Positions 17,613 through 23,458 of a stretch of 52,012 bases of DNA are shown here, piece after piece. The stretch comes from a virus. Each line of letters begins with the position of its first letter. The stretch's first letter is position 1. The translations under genes were made by a program, and so were the position numbers. A model generated the notes under the pieces. The model did not search any database and was not told where the DNA came from. It was given only the letters and a program-made list of their open reading frames with translations. The DNA is taken from IMG/VR virus record IMGVR_UViG_3300009129_000022, positions 1-52,012 of that record, one strand, 5' to 3'.

Positions 17613-17761
17613 CTGGAAATAGCCTGCCTTCCGTCTCAGCGGCGAAGTGGCGTTCGCCTGCAACTGCAAGCTACCAGTGTGGTATGCCCGTCAAGGAGTA
17701 ATAGTCAACACGATGATGTGATGGGTGGTGTAGATAGTGTTGGGAAGGTTCCAGTTTTTTT
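17611..17761 (+). ncRNA. Candidate structured RNA with terminator-like end
   Basis: Nested helices can be paired by eye: 17611-17618 with 17749-17756 (8 bp), 17627-17632 with 17743-17748 (6 bp), 17641-17646 with 17653-17658 (6 bp), 17672-17676 with 17680-17684 (5 bp) and 17706-17711 with 17737-17742 (6 bp). Seven Ts at 17755-17761 overlap the 3' end of the outer helix, as in an intrinsic terminator. A new promoter starts 11 nt later. No open frame crosses the region. It has no tmRNA, RNase P or 6S signature that I can see. Confidence 0.6.
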
Positions 17762-17771
17762 AAGAAAGTTC

Positions 17772-17800
17772 TTGACTTCGTCATAAAAGGGTGTTATTAT
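17772..17800 (+). promoter_or_regulatory. Sigma70-type promoter
   Basis: TTGACT at 17772-17777, a 17-nt spacer and TATTAT at 17795-17800, 40 nt before the next start codon. The unit probably runs through the 158-aa gene into tRNA-Arg and the tRNA-like element. Confidence 0.8.
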
Positions 17801-17840
17801 TTTAAAAGTTAGACAAAATAATAATTTTTGAGGAGGCAAC

Positions 17841-18317
17841 TTGTCTGTATATGATACTTTGAAACAACTTAATCTGCCGGAAGATACGATGGCAGTCCTT
17901 ACATGTAGTGAGGGAACTGATGTTTTTATCCACAACGAAACTGAGATAGAAACCGCACTGGCAGAAACCGATGTGGTATATTACTTGAGCAATCTGCTTG
18001 CCACGCCTGGTTTAGACGTGCGCGACTGCTGGAGTGGAAGCAGCATCTTAGATACTTTGCGAGAGGATGGCTACCTTGAAGACTACGAACGCGATAATAC
18101 ATTCGCTGAATACCTTATCGAGACTATTAACGAAAACTTCTATGATACTGAAATCGTTGAGAGTTCAACGGAGAGGTACGATCATAAACGGGGCTTCACC
18201 ACCCTTACTGCCGTTGTGCAGATTCCGGTAGCCAATCTTATTCATAATACCCCCCTTCTGGGTGGTTGGGACGTGAGCGTTAAAACGCCACACGGCACCT
18301 TAAACCTGGAACAATAA
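17841..18317 (+). CDS. Hypothetical protein, 158 aa
   Basis: GAGGAGGCAAC lies before the TTG start at 17841; no nearby ATG in frame fits better. The acidic protein has a helical first half (ISTLREDGYLEDYERD-like segment) and a beta-rich C-terminus (GFTTLTAVVQIPVANLI, then WDVSVKTPHG). I recall similar proteins near phage tRNA genes, without known function. The gene ends 3 nt before tRNA-Arg. Confidence 0.78.
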   Translation: MSVYDTLKQLNLPEDTMAVLTCSEGTDVFIHNETEIETALAETDVVYYLSNLLATPGLDVRDCWSGSSILDTLREDGYLEDYERDNTFAEYLIETINENFYDTEIVESSTERYDHKRGFTTLTAVVQIPVANLIHNTPLLGGWDVSVKTPHGTLNLEQ

Positions 18318-18320
18318 CAT

Positions 18321-18395
18321 GGGTCTATGGTGAAAGGGATATCACAAAAGACTTCTAATCTTTCGTTCCAGGTTCGATTCCTGGTGGACCTACCA
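18321..18395 (+). tRNA. tRNA-Arg (anticodon TCT)
   Basis: Acceptor GGGTCTA/TGGACCT (first pair G-U), anticodon stem AAAGA/TCTTT around loop CTTCTAA, T stem CCAGG/CCTGG with loop TTCGATT, and an encoded CCA end. It reads AGA codons, which the AT-richer phage genes use often. Confidence 0.88.
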
Positions 18396-18396
18396 A

Positions 18397-18481
18397 GGGG
18401 GCGTATCCCAGCCGTCTTATAAGCGGTGCATGAAACTTGGGTAACTGGTGCATGTGGGTTCAAGTCCCACCGCCCCTACCA
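18397..18481 (+). tRNA. tRNA-like element, possibly divergent tRNA (candidate anticodon TAT)
   Basis: The ends are tRNA-like: acceptor GGGGGCG/CGCCCCT, T stem GTGGG/CCCAC with loop TTCAAGT, and an encoded CCA. The centre is not canonical. The only good anticodon arm is GCCGT/GCGGT around CTTATAA, leaving just about 8 nt where a D arm should be and a long 3' region. In that region GTGCAT can pair with a second GTGCAT (two wobble pairs) as a variable arm, and CCCA near 18407 can pair with a downstream TGGG. At 85 nt it has the size of class II tRNAs. Identity as Ile(TAT) is tentative. Confidence 0.45.
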
Positions 18482-18493
18482 TATTTAGAAACA

Positions 18494-18724
18494 ATGAAAA
18501 AAAGAATACACGTAAATCAACACAAAATCCGATCCAATCGGAAGAACAAAGAACAAGAGGCAGTATTGACGGTTAAAACCTATAAATCAAACGATTACTG
18601 CCACGAAGCTGTGATAAATGGGCCATGTAAAGTGATATATTCGCCCGACAAACCGTTATCGTGTGGGGCGCGCGTGTGGATTGAAACAGAATCAGAAGTT
18701 ATTTGCATAAGGAGAGAAAAATGA
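18494..18724 (+). CDS. Conserved small phage protein, 76 aa
   Basis: The start is the ATG at 18494, because an upstream in-frame start would lie inside the tRNA-like element. The basic N-terminus MKKRIHVNQHKIRSNRK is followed by AVLTVKTYKSNDYCHEA and PDKPLSCGARVWIETESEV. I recognise this as a widespread small phage protein of unknown function. It overlaps the next gene by ATGA. Confidence 0.8.
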   Translation: MKKRIHVNQHKIRSNRKNKEQEAVLTVKTYKSNDYCHEAVINGPCKVIYSPDKPLSCGARVWIETESEVICIRREK

Positions 18725-18942
18725 CTTGGACAGCTATTTTATACAATGGAGATACGTACATTAAACAAACATTTTATGGGGATAACGATAGCCAAAAAGC
18801 ACTAAGGGAGGCTCAAGAGAAGTTTGGGCGCTTTTGGCCACCCGGCGTAAATGTGGTGGCACTCGTACCTGGCGATCACCCAGTGTATCTCAACGAGTTG
18901 ACAGCATCAACGAAGTCAGAAGAAAAAAGGAGAGAGCTTTGA
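18721..18942 (+). CDS. Hypothetical protein, 73 aa
   Basis: The ATG at 18721 follows AAGGAGAGAAA and overlaps the previous stop. The protein reads TWTAILYNGDTYIKQTFYGDN and then a helix with FGRFWPPG, an alpha/beta pattern. The last codons (KSEEKRREL) also carry the ribosome binding site of the next gene. Confidence 0.75.
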   Translation: MTWTAILYNGDTYIKQTFYGDNDSQKALREAQEKFGRFWPPGVNVVALVPGDHPVYLNELTASTKSEEKRREL

Positions 18943-19241
18943 CACGAAGACTTAATAAAAAAGTTACCTGCAAGGATGGCTTCACTATGAGCGTCCAAGC
19001 TAATGAGGGTGCGTACTGTACGCCACGCATTGACAAAGCCGCTAAATACACAGCGGTGGAAGTGGGGTATCCAAACCAGAAAGAGAATCTGTTAATGGAA
19101 TGGGCAGAAAGCCCCGAAAAACCTACCGAAACGGTTTATGGATATGTGCCAGCAACACAGATCACCCTCGTGGTTGCCAAACACGGAGGTATCGTGTCAG
19201 GCGAACTGCCTCCAGGTATTCCATACTTGACAGCGACTTGA
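18939..19241 (+). CDS. Conserved hypothetical protein, 100 aa
   Basis: The start is taken as TTG at 18939, directly behind AAAAGGAGAGAGC and overlapping the previous stop by 4 nt. The protein contains CKDGFTMSVQANEGAYCTPR, TAVEVGYPN, ETVYGYVPATQI and HGGIVSGELPPGIP, an ordered beta-rich sequence I recognise from other phages. No function is known. Its TGA stop lies in a TTGACA box. Confidence 0.8.
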   Translation: MTRRLNKKVTCKDGFTMSVQANEGAYCTPRIDKAAKYTAVEVGYPNQKENLLMEWAESPEKPTETVYGYVPATQITLVVAKHGGIVSGELPPGIPYLTAT

Positions 19242-19251
19242 CATATATTGC

Positions 19252-19280
19252 TTGCATCTTTTAAGAAAGAGTGGCATACT
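19252..19280 (+). promoter_or_regulatory. Promoter of the TTGAC-module type, leaderless layout
   Basis: TTGCAT at 19252-19257, a 17-nt spacer and CATACT at 19275-19280; an upstream TTGACA at 19238-19243 contains the stop of the previous gene. The expected start of transcription (about 19287) coincides with the GTGATG start of the next gene. Confidence 0.6.
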
Positions 19281-19288
19281 TATAAGTG

Positions 19289-19477
19289 ATGAAAACTTTT
19301 AAGCCAGGTGATTTGGTTGTCATTACAGACGGCACAAACCAAGAAGAGATCCCCGATCATCGCACGGGGCTCATTGTGCGAGAAGGGAACCATAAGAACA
19401 GTTATATCGTTTTGTTTCCCAATCGTGCCGAGCTAAAGTTTCACGCGATGTTCTTGAAAAAAGCTACATCATCTTAG
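19289..19477 (+). CDS. KxGDLV-family protein, 62 aa
   Basis: MKTFKPGDLVVITDG, then HRTGLIVREGNHKNSYIVLF, is the standard family start. The ATG at 19289 (or the in-frame GTG just before it) is only 8 nt past the -10 box. There is no ribosome binding site, so a leaderless message is likely. Confidence 0.78.
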   Translation: MKTFKPGDLVVITDGTNQEEIPDHRTGLIVREGNHKNSYIVLFPNRAELKFHAMFLKKATSS

Positions 19478-19516
19478 AGTATACAAAACATTTTTACACA
19501 CAAGGAAACACCGTTA

Positions 19517-19720
19517 ATGTGCTACGATTTCGATATTAAGATAGGGTGGTCGGGTGATGATAACGTCGTTGATTTAGACGAATACCGACAGAAGAAAGAG
19601 AGGGAGGAAATAGCCAAGTTAATAGATTTGGTTAATGATATTTTAGATGAATGCCCACCAGAGAGCAGGGCATTTTACGTCTCGTTAGAGGAAATGTTAT
19701 CGGACGAGTTTACCAAATAG
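19517..19720 (+). CDS. Hypothetical acidic protein, 67 aa
   Basis: CAAGGAAACACCGTTA precedes the ATG. MCYDFDIKIGWSGDDNVVDL is followed by a charged helix (EYRQKKEREEIAKLIDLV) and a short C-terminal helix. The end DEFTK then TAG lies where family junctions usually carry a start codon for the next gene. No family is recognised. Confidence 0.68.
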   Translation: MCYDFDIKIGWSGDDNVVDLDEYRQKKEREEIAKLIDLVNDILDECPPESRAFYVSLEEMLSDEFTK

Positions 19721-19911
19721 GGGATCTGGTTCGTTTGGATCCGAAACTGATCGAAATACACCGCGCTCAAGGCGATTGGGTGCCACCGGAACCTGTAGGA
19801 ATAGTTATGATAACAGAAAACGTGCATGATATGTATCGTATCACAGTTTTATTCGGATCTCTCCATCAGGTATACCTTTCACACGAACTTGTATTAGTCA
19901 GCAAGGCTTGA
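19651..19911 (+). CDS. KxGDLV-family protein with no canonical start at the expected place
   Basis: The family core begins with YQIGDLVRLDPK at about 19717 and continues PVGIVMITENVHDMYRITVLF. At the place where the family has ATG or GTG (around 19708-19720) there is no ATG, GTG or TTG in frame. The nearest ATG is at 19651, deep inside the previous gene and without a ribosome binding site. Options are the long 86-aa form, initiation at ATA or ATC, or a -1 shift from the upstream frame. The stop lies in a TTGACA box. Confidence 0.6.
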   Translation: MPTREQGILRLVRGNVIGRVYQIGDLVRLDPKLIEIHRAQGDWVPPEPVGIVMITENVHDMYRITVLFGSLHQVYLSHELVLVSKA

Positions 19912-19962
19912 CATCTACTTAACAACTTCCCTATTGACTTTGGTGCCGTCCGGTGCTATATT
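19908..19962 (+). promoter_or_regulatory. TTGAC-module promoter
   Basis: Boxes: TTGACA 19908-19913 (contains the previous stop TGA) and TTGACT 19934-19939, then a 17-nt spacer and TATATT 19957-19962. A leader TATAGAGTAAGGAGAAAAA with a clear Shine-Dalgarno sequence follows. Confidence 0.78.
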
Positions 19963-19981
19963 TATAGAGTAAGGAGAAAAA

Positions 19982-20146
19982 ATGAATCTGACAACCGATG
20001 AAATCATTTCGCTGATCGATTGTGTCAACAATCGGATCGATGATCTGGAAACCTGCGCTATGTATGGCGATGCCGACTACCTCGAAAGCGAGATCGAATC
20101 GCTCAACGAACTGTTGACAAAACTTAATAAAGAAGCAGGGGTTTAA
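19982..20146 (+). CDS. Small helical protein, 54 aa
   Basis: A consensus AAGGAG lies 6 nt before the ATG. The protein is acidic and helical (TTDEIISLIDCVNNRIDDLE, then YLESEIESLNELLTKL), probably a two-helix hairpin. The next gene starts 1 nt after the stop. No family is recognised. Confidence 0.78.
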   Translation: MNLTTDEIISLIDCVNNRIDDLETCAMYGDADYLESEIESLNELLTKLNKEAGV

Positions 20147-20147
20147 A

Positions 20148-20522
20148 ATGGGCTATCGTTCAGAAGTCGTTTTTATCGTCGCCAAAGAGGTGATGCCACA
20201 GTTCTTAGCCACAATGGCAAAGTCGCCGGAAGCACGTGAGATGTGTTTTTCAGGGACAGATAGGATGATCAAAGACTATGACGGAGATGGTAACATCCTG
20301 TTTAACTGGTCCAGTATCAAATGGTTTGAGGGCTACGAAGAGATCGATGCTATCGTTGACTTTATGGACTGGTGCGATGGCGAACATATCGATGTCGATG
20401 GCGACGAACACGAGGCTGTTAACTTTTATCGTTTTGTTCGCATAGGCGAGGACTCAGACGATAATGTACATCGCGGCTGGGGGTTTGAAAATATTTATAT
20501 TGAACGGAGCATTGCTATTTAA
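20148..20522 (+). CDS. Conserved hypothetical phage protein, 124 aa
   Basis: The MGYRSEVVFIVAKEVMPQFL start with a later DWCDGEHIDVDGDEHEAVNFYRFVRIGED is typical of a small alpha/beta protein shared by many phages and prophages. No activity is known to me. It overlaps the next tiny gene by one base. Confidence 0.82.
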   Translation: MGYRSEVVFIVAKEVMPQFLATMAKSPEAREMCFSGTDRMIKDYDGDGNILFNWSSIKWFEGYEEIDAIVDFMDWCDGEHIDVDGDEHEAVNFYRFVRIGEDSDDNVHRGWGFENIYIERSIAI

Positions 20523-20644
20523 TGGAACACTTGTTTGCTAACTGCCATCAGGAGCTATCGTTTCTCGTTCTATGGGGTTCTTCGCTGCCTTTTCTGGGCG
20601 CATACATTAAATACTTGTGGAGTCAGCCAGATGAAACCGGGTGA
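20522..20644 (+). CDS. Small single-helix membrane protein, 40 aa
   Basis: ATG at 20522 overlaps the previous stop (TAATG). The protein has a polar start, one hydrophobic segment (FLVLWGSSLPFLGAYIKYLW) and the tail SQPDETG. Its last 14 bases are also the start of the first array member, the same overlap that joins the GDLV genes. This makes it a likely real gene despite its size. Confidence 0.62.
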   Translation: MEHLFANCHQELSFLVLWGSSLPFLGAYIKYLWSQPDETG

Positions 20645-20828
20645 TTTAGTACAGCGTGTTGAGGGCCCTGGACAGGACTTTGGTATTGGGCTGGTGGTTA
20701 AGTTTCTTTTCGATGACGACGATGGCGATGCGAGATGGGCGGTCTTATGGGCTAACCCAAAATGGACATTAAGAGATGGAACATCTGTGACGTATGAAAG
20801 CGAAGTGGAGGTTATAAGTGAAAAGTAG
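20631..20828 (+). CDS. KxGDLV-family protein, first of the main array, 65 aa
   Basis: The start MKPGDLVQRVEG at 20631 is preferred over an upstream in-frame ATG because it matches family N-termini and follows GGAG by 8 nt. The layout is strand GIGLVVKFLF, an acidic loop, strand RWAVLWANPKW and the closing YESEVEVISEK. The predicted fold is a small SH3-like barrel with no catalytic residues. The last codons contain the ribosome binding site of the next gene. Confidence 0.82.
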   Translation: MKPGDLVQRVEGPGQDFGIGLVVKFLFDDDDGDARWAVLWANPKWTLRDGTSVTYESEVEVISEK

Positions 20829-21009
20829 CGGTGCCCCCAGTGTAGGCGATCTAATCGTTCATTTGAATGACGTGAGCCGTGATATTTTTTGTCCCGGTTT
20901 GGTTGTTCAATGTCGAGGGAATGAGTGTCTTATTATATGGGCAAACAAAAACGCAGACAAGGGCTGGTTTAAAAGAATGTTATTGAAGGTTATAAATGAA
21001 GGCAGTTAA
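20818..21009 (+). CDS. KxGDLV-family protein, 63 aa
   Basis: GTG start after GGAGGTTATAA. MKSSGAPSVGDLIVHLN has a longer N-terminus than most, so the overlap with the previous gene is 11 nt. Strands FCPGLVVQC and ECLIIWANK follow. It ends LKVINEGS. Confidence 0.8.
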   Translation: MKSSGAPSVGDLIVHLNDVSRDIFCPGLVVQCRGNECLIIWANKNADKGWFKRMLLKVINEGS

Positions 21010-21250
21010 ACCGGGACACTGCGCACAAGTGGGCGATCTGGTGCGAGAAGGATGGTGTACGAAGAAGCGATGCGTTATGCCTCCGTACACATATGGTATT
21101 GTTCTTGAAACACACAATCGTTCTCCAGAAGCATATACGGCAGAGCAGATTGCAGAGGCACCTGTTCGTACTATGTTTATTCTAACCACAGAAGGAAAGA
21201 GGATTCGACGGTATGCGGTTCATGTGGAGGTTATAAATGAAGGTGGGTGA
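20996..21250 (+). CDS. KxGDLV-family protein, 84 aa
   Basis: ATG after AAGGTTATAA, 14-nt overlap with the previous gene. The N-terminus MKAVKPGHCAQVGDLVREGW appears to contain an extra KPG unit before QVGDLV, perhaps a remnant of a duplicated start. It ends HVEVINEGG. Confidence 0.82.
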   Translation: MKAVKPGHCAQVGDLVREGWCTKKRCVMPPYTYGIVLETHNRSPEAYTAEQIAEAPVRTMFILTTEGKRIRRYAVHVEVINEGG

Positions 21251-21434
21251 TTTAGTAACTCTTAAGATGGATGGAGCAGCGCGTGACTCTCATAAGTGTC
21301 CGCTATCATTAGGAATAGTTGTCGATGTGCAGAACTGCCCTATTAGTGTAACTTATCCCGTTTGGGTATCGTGGAACTTTCTTCAGGGTAGAATCAAACA
21401 ACAAAACAGCTATCAGCTAAAGGTTATAAAATGA
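21237..21434 (+). CDS. KxGDLV-family protein, 65 aa
   Basis: ATG after GGAGGTTATAA with 14-nt overlap. MKVGDLVTLKMDG, then LSLGIVVDVQNCP and VWVSWNFLQG. It ends QLKVIK and overlaps the next gene by ATGA only, because that gene lacks the usual N-terminus. Confidence 0.82.
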   Translation: MKVGDLVTLKMDGAARDSHKCPLSLGIVVDVQNCPISVTYPVWVSWNFLQGRIKQQNSYQLKVIK

Positions 21435-21610
21435 AAGACTTTCCAAAGATTAGAATCAGACTGAAAGACAACCTTTCCAACTCAGAGCACATCGGGTATC
21501 TGGTTGAAGATCGTCCAAACAAGTTTATTATTTTGAATGAGTCCAAGCGAATCGAACTGCATTTTCCGAAGGCATCATATGAATACGAGGTTATAAATGA
21601 AAGTAGGTGA
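21431..21610 (+). CDS. Small array protein lacking the GDLV N-terminus, 59 aa
   Basis: MKDFPKIRIRLKDNLSNSEH has no GDLV. GYLVEDRPNKFIILNE and the ending YEVINESR match family strands and the junction. It has lost or replaced the first strand. ATG follows AAGGTTATAAA. The overlap with the next gene is the standard 14 nt. Confidence 0.75.
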   Translation: MKDFPKIRIRLKDNLSNSEHIGYLVEDRPNKFIILNESKRIELHFPKASYEYEVINESR

Positions 21611-21812
21611 TTTGGTTAGGTTTACAACAGAGCACGTGCTGGATCCCGGTTTTGCGTATTGTGGAGACTGGAAAGGTATTATAACAAAATGCGTACAGTA
21701 TGCGTACAACGAGGTCATCACGATTCACTGGACGTGTCCCGATCACGGGACATTTTCCGCTGAATACCTGTCCGATGATGAGTTCTTGGAGGTGCTTAGT
21801 GAAAATAGGTGA
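21597..21812 (+). CDS. KxGDLV-family protein, 71 aa
   Basis: ATG after GAGGTTATAA. MKVGDLVRFTTEHVLDP, then DWKGIITKCVQY and VITIHWTCPDHG. It ends LEVLSENR. The overlap with the next gene is 14 nt. Two Cys and two His in the second half could bind metal, but the spacing is not a known motif. Confidence 0.82.
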   Translation: MKVGDLVRFTTEHVLDPGFAYCGDWKGIITKCVQYAYNEVITIHWTCPDHGTFSAEYLSDDEFLEVLSENR

Positions 21813-22005
21813 TCTGGTGCGGCCATATAGACGAACTGGGCATCATATGGTGGGTGTAATAGTTAAATGGGAAAGAGCAACAAGTGTTCAGGGCGATTAT
21901 ATATTGGTACATTTCCACAGACCCCATATTACCATTGAGAGTAAATGGGTGAGAGAGATGTGGTTTAAAAGAGCAGAGGTGGAGGTAATCAGTGAAGGTA
22001 GGTGA
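21799..22005 (+). CDS. KxGDLV-family protein, 68 aa
   Basis: GTG start at 21799 after GGAGGTGCTTA, giving MKIGDLVRPYRRTGHH. Upstream in-frame starts would lie fully inside the previous gene. Strands MVGVIVKWERA and YILVHFHRP follow. It ends VEVISEGR. Standard 14-nt overlaps at both ends. Confidence 0.82.
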   Translation: MKIGDLVRPYRRTGHHMVGVIVKWERATSVQGDYILVHFHRPHITIESKWVREMWFKRAEVEVISEGR

Positions 22006-22213
22006 TTTGATTAGGTACAAGGCCAACTTTCAGCCACCGCCGTATGATTTATGGGTGGGGCCTTGTCTGGTAATGCGTAAGTATCCGCCCCCCGATGATG
22101 GACTATGGGATATATTGATACCTGGACGATGCACCAGGACCGGCACGGTGCAGGGTGTTATTAACGAAAACAACTATGAGATTGAGGTGATAAATGGAGC
22201 CGTAACAAAGTGA
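21992..22213 (+). CDS. KxGDLV-family protein, last of its block, 73 aa
   Basis: GTG after GGAGGTAATCA. MKVGDLIRYKANFQPPP, then GPCLVMRKYPPPDDGLWDIL and EIEVINGAVTK. The tail differs from the junction consensus because no gene follows directly; a candidate structured RNA begins 9 nt downstream. Confidence 0.82.
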   Translation: MKVGDLIRYKANFQPPPYDLWVGPCLVMRKYPPPDDGLWDILIPGRCTRTGTVQGVINENNYEIEVINGAVTK

Positions 22214-22221
22214 CTATTTTA

Positions 22222-22358
22222 AAGAGGATCCCCGATAACTTATAAGTGGAGTGGTTCAATATCTCCTACGAACCACAAGCATGTCTGAAGTGAGACAGCA
22301 ACAAACAGTTAAAGGGAGGTTAGCAGTGTGAGCAAGATCGCACAACGGGGATCCTCTT
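22222..22358 (+). ncRNA. Candidate structured RNA with 13-bp closing helix and pseudoknot
   Basis: AAGAGGATCCCCG (22222-22234) is the exact reverse complement of 22346-22358. Inside, 22251-22257 pairs with 22270-22276 (7 bp), 22282-22286 with 22293-22297 (5 bp) and 22326-22330 with 22339-22343 (5 bp, one wobble). The first hairpin's loop (22261-22266) can pair with 22315-22320 as a pseudoknot, wobbles included. No open frame spans it. It sits after a gene block and 12 nt before the next promoter module. I cannot match it to a known ribozyme, riboswitch or phage RNA class. Confidence 0.65.
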
Positions 22359-22370
22359 ATTTACATTCTC

Positions 22371-22413
22371 TTGACAGCGCCCCCTTGACTTTTAGCTCTT
22401 TGGGGTGTATATT
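22371..22413 (+). promoter_or_regulatory. TTGAC-module promoter
   Basis: TTGACA 22371-22376, then TTGACT 22385-22390, a 17-nt spacer and TATATT 22408-22413. The leader contains AAGGAG before the ATG at 22433. Confidence 0.8.
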
Positions 22414-22432
22414 TAGATAGTAAGGAGATATT

Positions 22433-22591
22433 ATGGCTCGAAAGCGCAACAAGAACAAGCCCCCCAAGGCTCGTAACTGGCTCGTGGTTCACTCCAAGGG
22501 GTTGACGGGTAGGCGTGGCGCTGGATACCACAGCAAGCGCGGATATGTGCGGCAGGTGAAGCACAAGGGGCAGTTAGATGAAAATCGGTGA
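22433..22591 (+). CDS. Small very basic protein, 52 aa
   Basis: AAGGAG lies 6 nt before the ATG. MARKRNKNKPPKARNWLVV and a Lys/Arg/His-rich second half suggest nucleic acid or ribosome binding. Its tail (LDENR) is written in the bases that start the next GDLV gene (14-nt overlap), so it has become part of the array although it is not a family member. Confidence 0.75.
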   Translation: MARKRNKNKPPKARNWLVVHSKGLTGRRGAGYHSKRGYVRQVKHKGQLDENR

Positions 22592-22751
22592 TCTGGTAAA
22601 GCGCACCATTAACGGGCGCGAAGAGGTGGCACTGATCATCGAGATACCATCGAGAATAACAGGGGCACTGCTCACTATTGATCATGTTACCGTGATGACG
22701 CGCCACGGAAAAGGCAGTTGGAGCGTATCAAAGATAGAGGTGGTTAAATGA
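22578..22751 (+). CDS. KxGDLV-family protein, 57 aa
   Basis: ATG after AAGGGGCAGTTAG. MKIGDLVKRTINGREEVALI, then IDHVTVMTRHGKGSWSV and KIEVVK. One of the shortest members. ATGA overlap with the next gene. Confidence 0.8.
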   Translation: MKIGDLVKRTINGREEVALIIEIPSRITGALLTIDHVTVMTRHGKGSWSVSKIEVVK

Positions 22752-22933
22752 AAGTCGGTGACTTGGTGAAACACAAGAGACAAGACACGTATTTAATGGG
22801 TGTCATCGTCAGAGAGTATCTACCTCTCAACGCGACACTTGCACCTGAATATAGCGTGCAGTGGATCCCCACACATCTGGGGAGAAGTCGTTGCACCGCT
22901 GGTGTATTGGAGCTATTAAATGAAACCCGGTGA
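22748..22933 (+). CDS. KxGDLV-family protein, 61 aa
   Basis: ATG after GAGGTGGTTAA. MKVGDLVKHKRQDTYLMGVI, then EYSVQWIPTHLG and VLELLNETR. The 14-nt overlap with the next gene is in the standard frame. Confidence 0.82.
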   Translation: MKVGDLVKHKRQDTYLMGVIVREYLPLNATLAPEYSVQWIPTHLGRSRCTAGVLELLNETR

Positions 22934-23105
22934 TCTGATTAGACATATATCGAGTGGACATTTAGGGATCGTATTGCGTAGTCGTATATCAAAAGGAACC
23001 ATTAACGAATCTGTTTATAACTATATTGATTTTGTGTGGCTTGATGATTGGCTTGAAGATAGTGCCTTTGCGGGGCTGTTTGAGGTGGTAAGTGAAGTTA
23101 GGTGA
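22920..23105 (+). CDS. KxGDLV-family protein, 61 aa
   Basis: ATG after GGAGCTATTAA. MKPGDLIRHISSGHLGIVLR, then NYIDFVWLDDWLEDSAFAG and FEVVSEVR. Standard overlaps at both ends. Confidence 0.82.
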   Translation: MKPGDLIRHISSGHLGIVLRSRISKGTINESVYNYIDFVWLDDWLEDSAFAGLFEVVSEVR

Positions 23106-23280
23106 TCTGGTTAAAAGTCTGATGCCTGAGTCGTTTCACAATGGAAACGGGCAAGTTGGTATAATCATTGAGGCTATTGAAGGCGTTGCACCGCTGACAA
23201 TGTATCAGGTCCGATGGCGTGACGGCGAAATGGAATATATGGCAGCGAGTGATATAGAGGTGATAAGTGAAAGCAGGTGA
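23092..23280 (+). CDS. KxGDLV-family protein, 62 aa
   Basis: GTG after GAGGTGGTAA. MKLGDLVKSLMPESFHNG, then QVGIIIEAIEG and YQVRWRDGEMEYMAA. It ends IEVISESR, the junction consensus. Confidence 0.82.
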   Translation: MKLGDLVKSLMPESFHNGNGQVGIIIEAIEGVAPLTMYQVRWRDGEMEYMAASDIEVISESR

Positions 23281-23458
23281 TTGGGTTCGCGAGAAGCGAG
23301 ATTCTCGTTATGGTATCATTATTAAGTTTGGTTCGCCGCACGCACAACGTGTGCTGGTTCTCTGGCAGGGAATGGACTGTAGTTTGACGTGGGTATGGGA
23401 TTACACTTTGGTTGCTGGCGTGGAAGATGAACTATTGGCGTGGAAAGGTGCTAAATGA
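23267..23458 (+). CDS. KxGDLV-family protein (GDWV variant), 63 aa
   Basis: GTG after GAGGTGATAA. MKAGDWVREKRDSRYGIIIK, then QRVLVLWQGMDCSLTWVWD. Unusually, the end is DELLAWKGAK rather than EVIS, and the overlap with the next gene is ATGA only. Confidence 0.8.
   Translation: MKAGDWVREKRDSRYGIIIKFGSPHAQRVLVLWQGMDCSLTWVWDYTLVAGVEDELLAWKGAK

Noticed and set aside
17611-17761. tmRNA, RNase P RNA or 6S RNA identity for the structured RNA
   Set aside because: None of the conserved sequence marks of these RNAs is present; it is left as unassigned.
17437-18481. Integration (att) site at the tRNA genes
   Set aside because: No integrase gene and no repeated tRNA 3' end elsewhere in the window.
19517-19911. 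Programmed -1 frameshift joining the 67-aa and GDLV frames
   Set aside because: No clear slippery heptamer or downstream structure is visible at the overlap; kept only as one option for the missing start.
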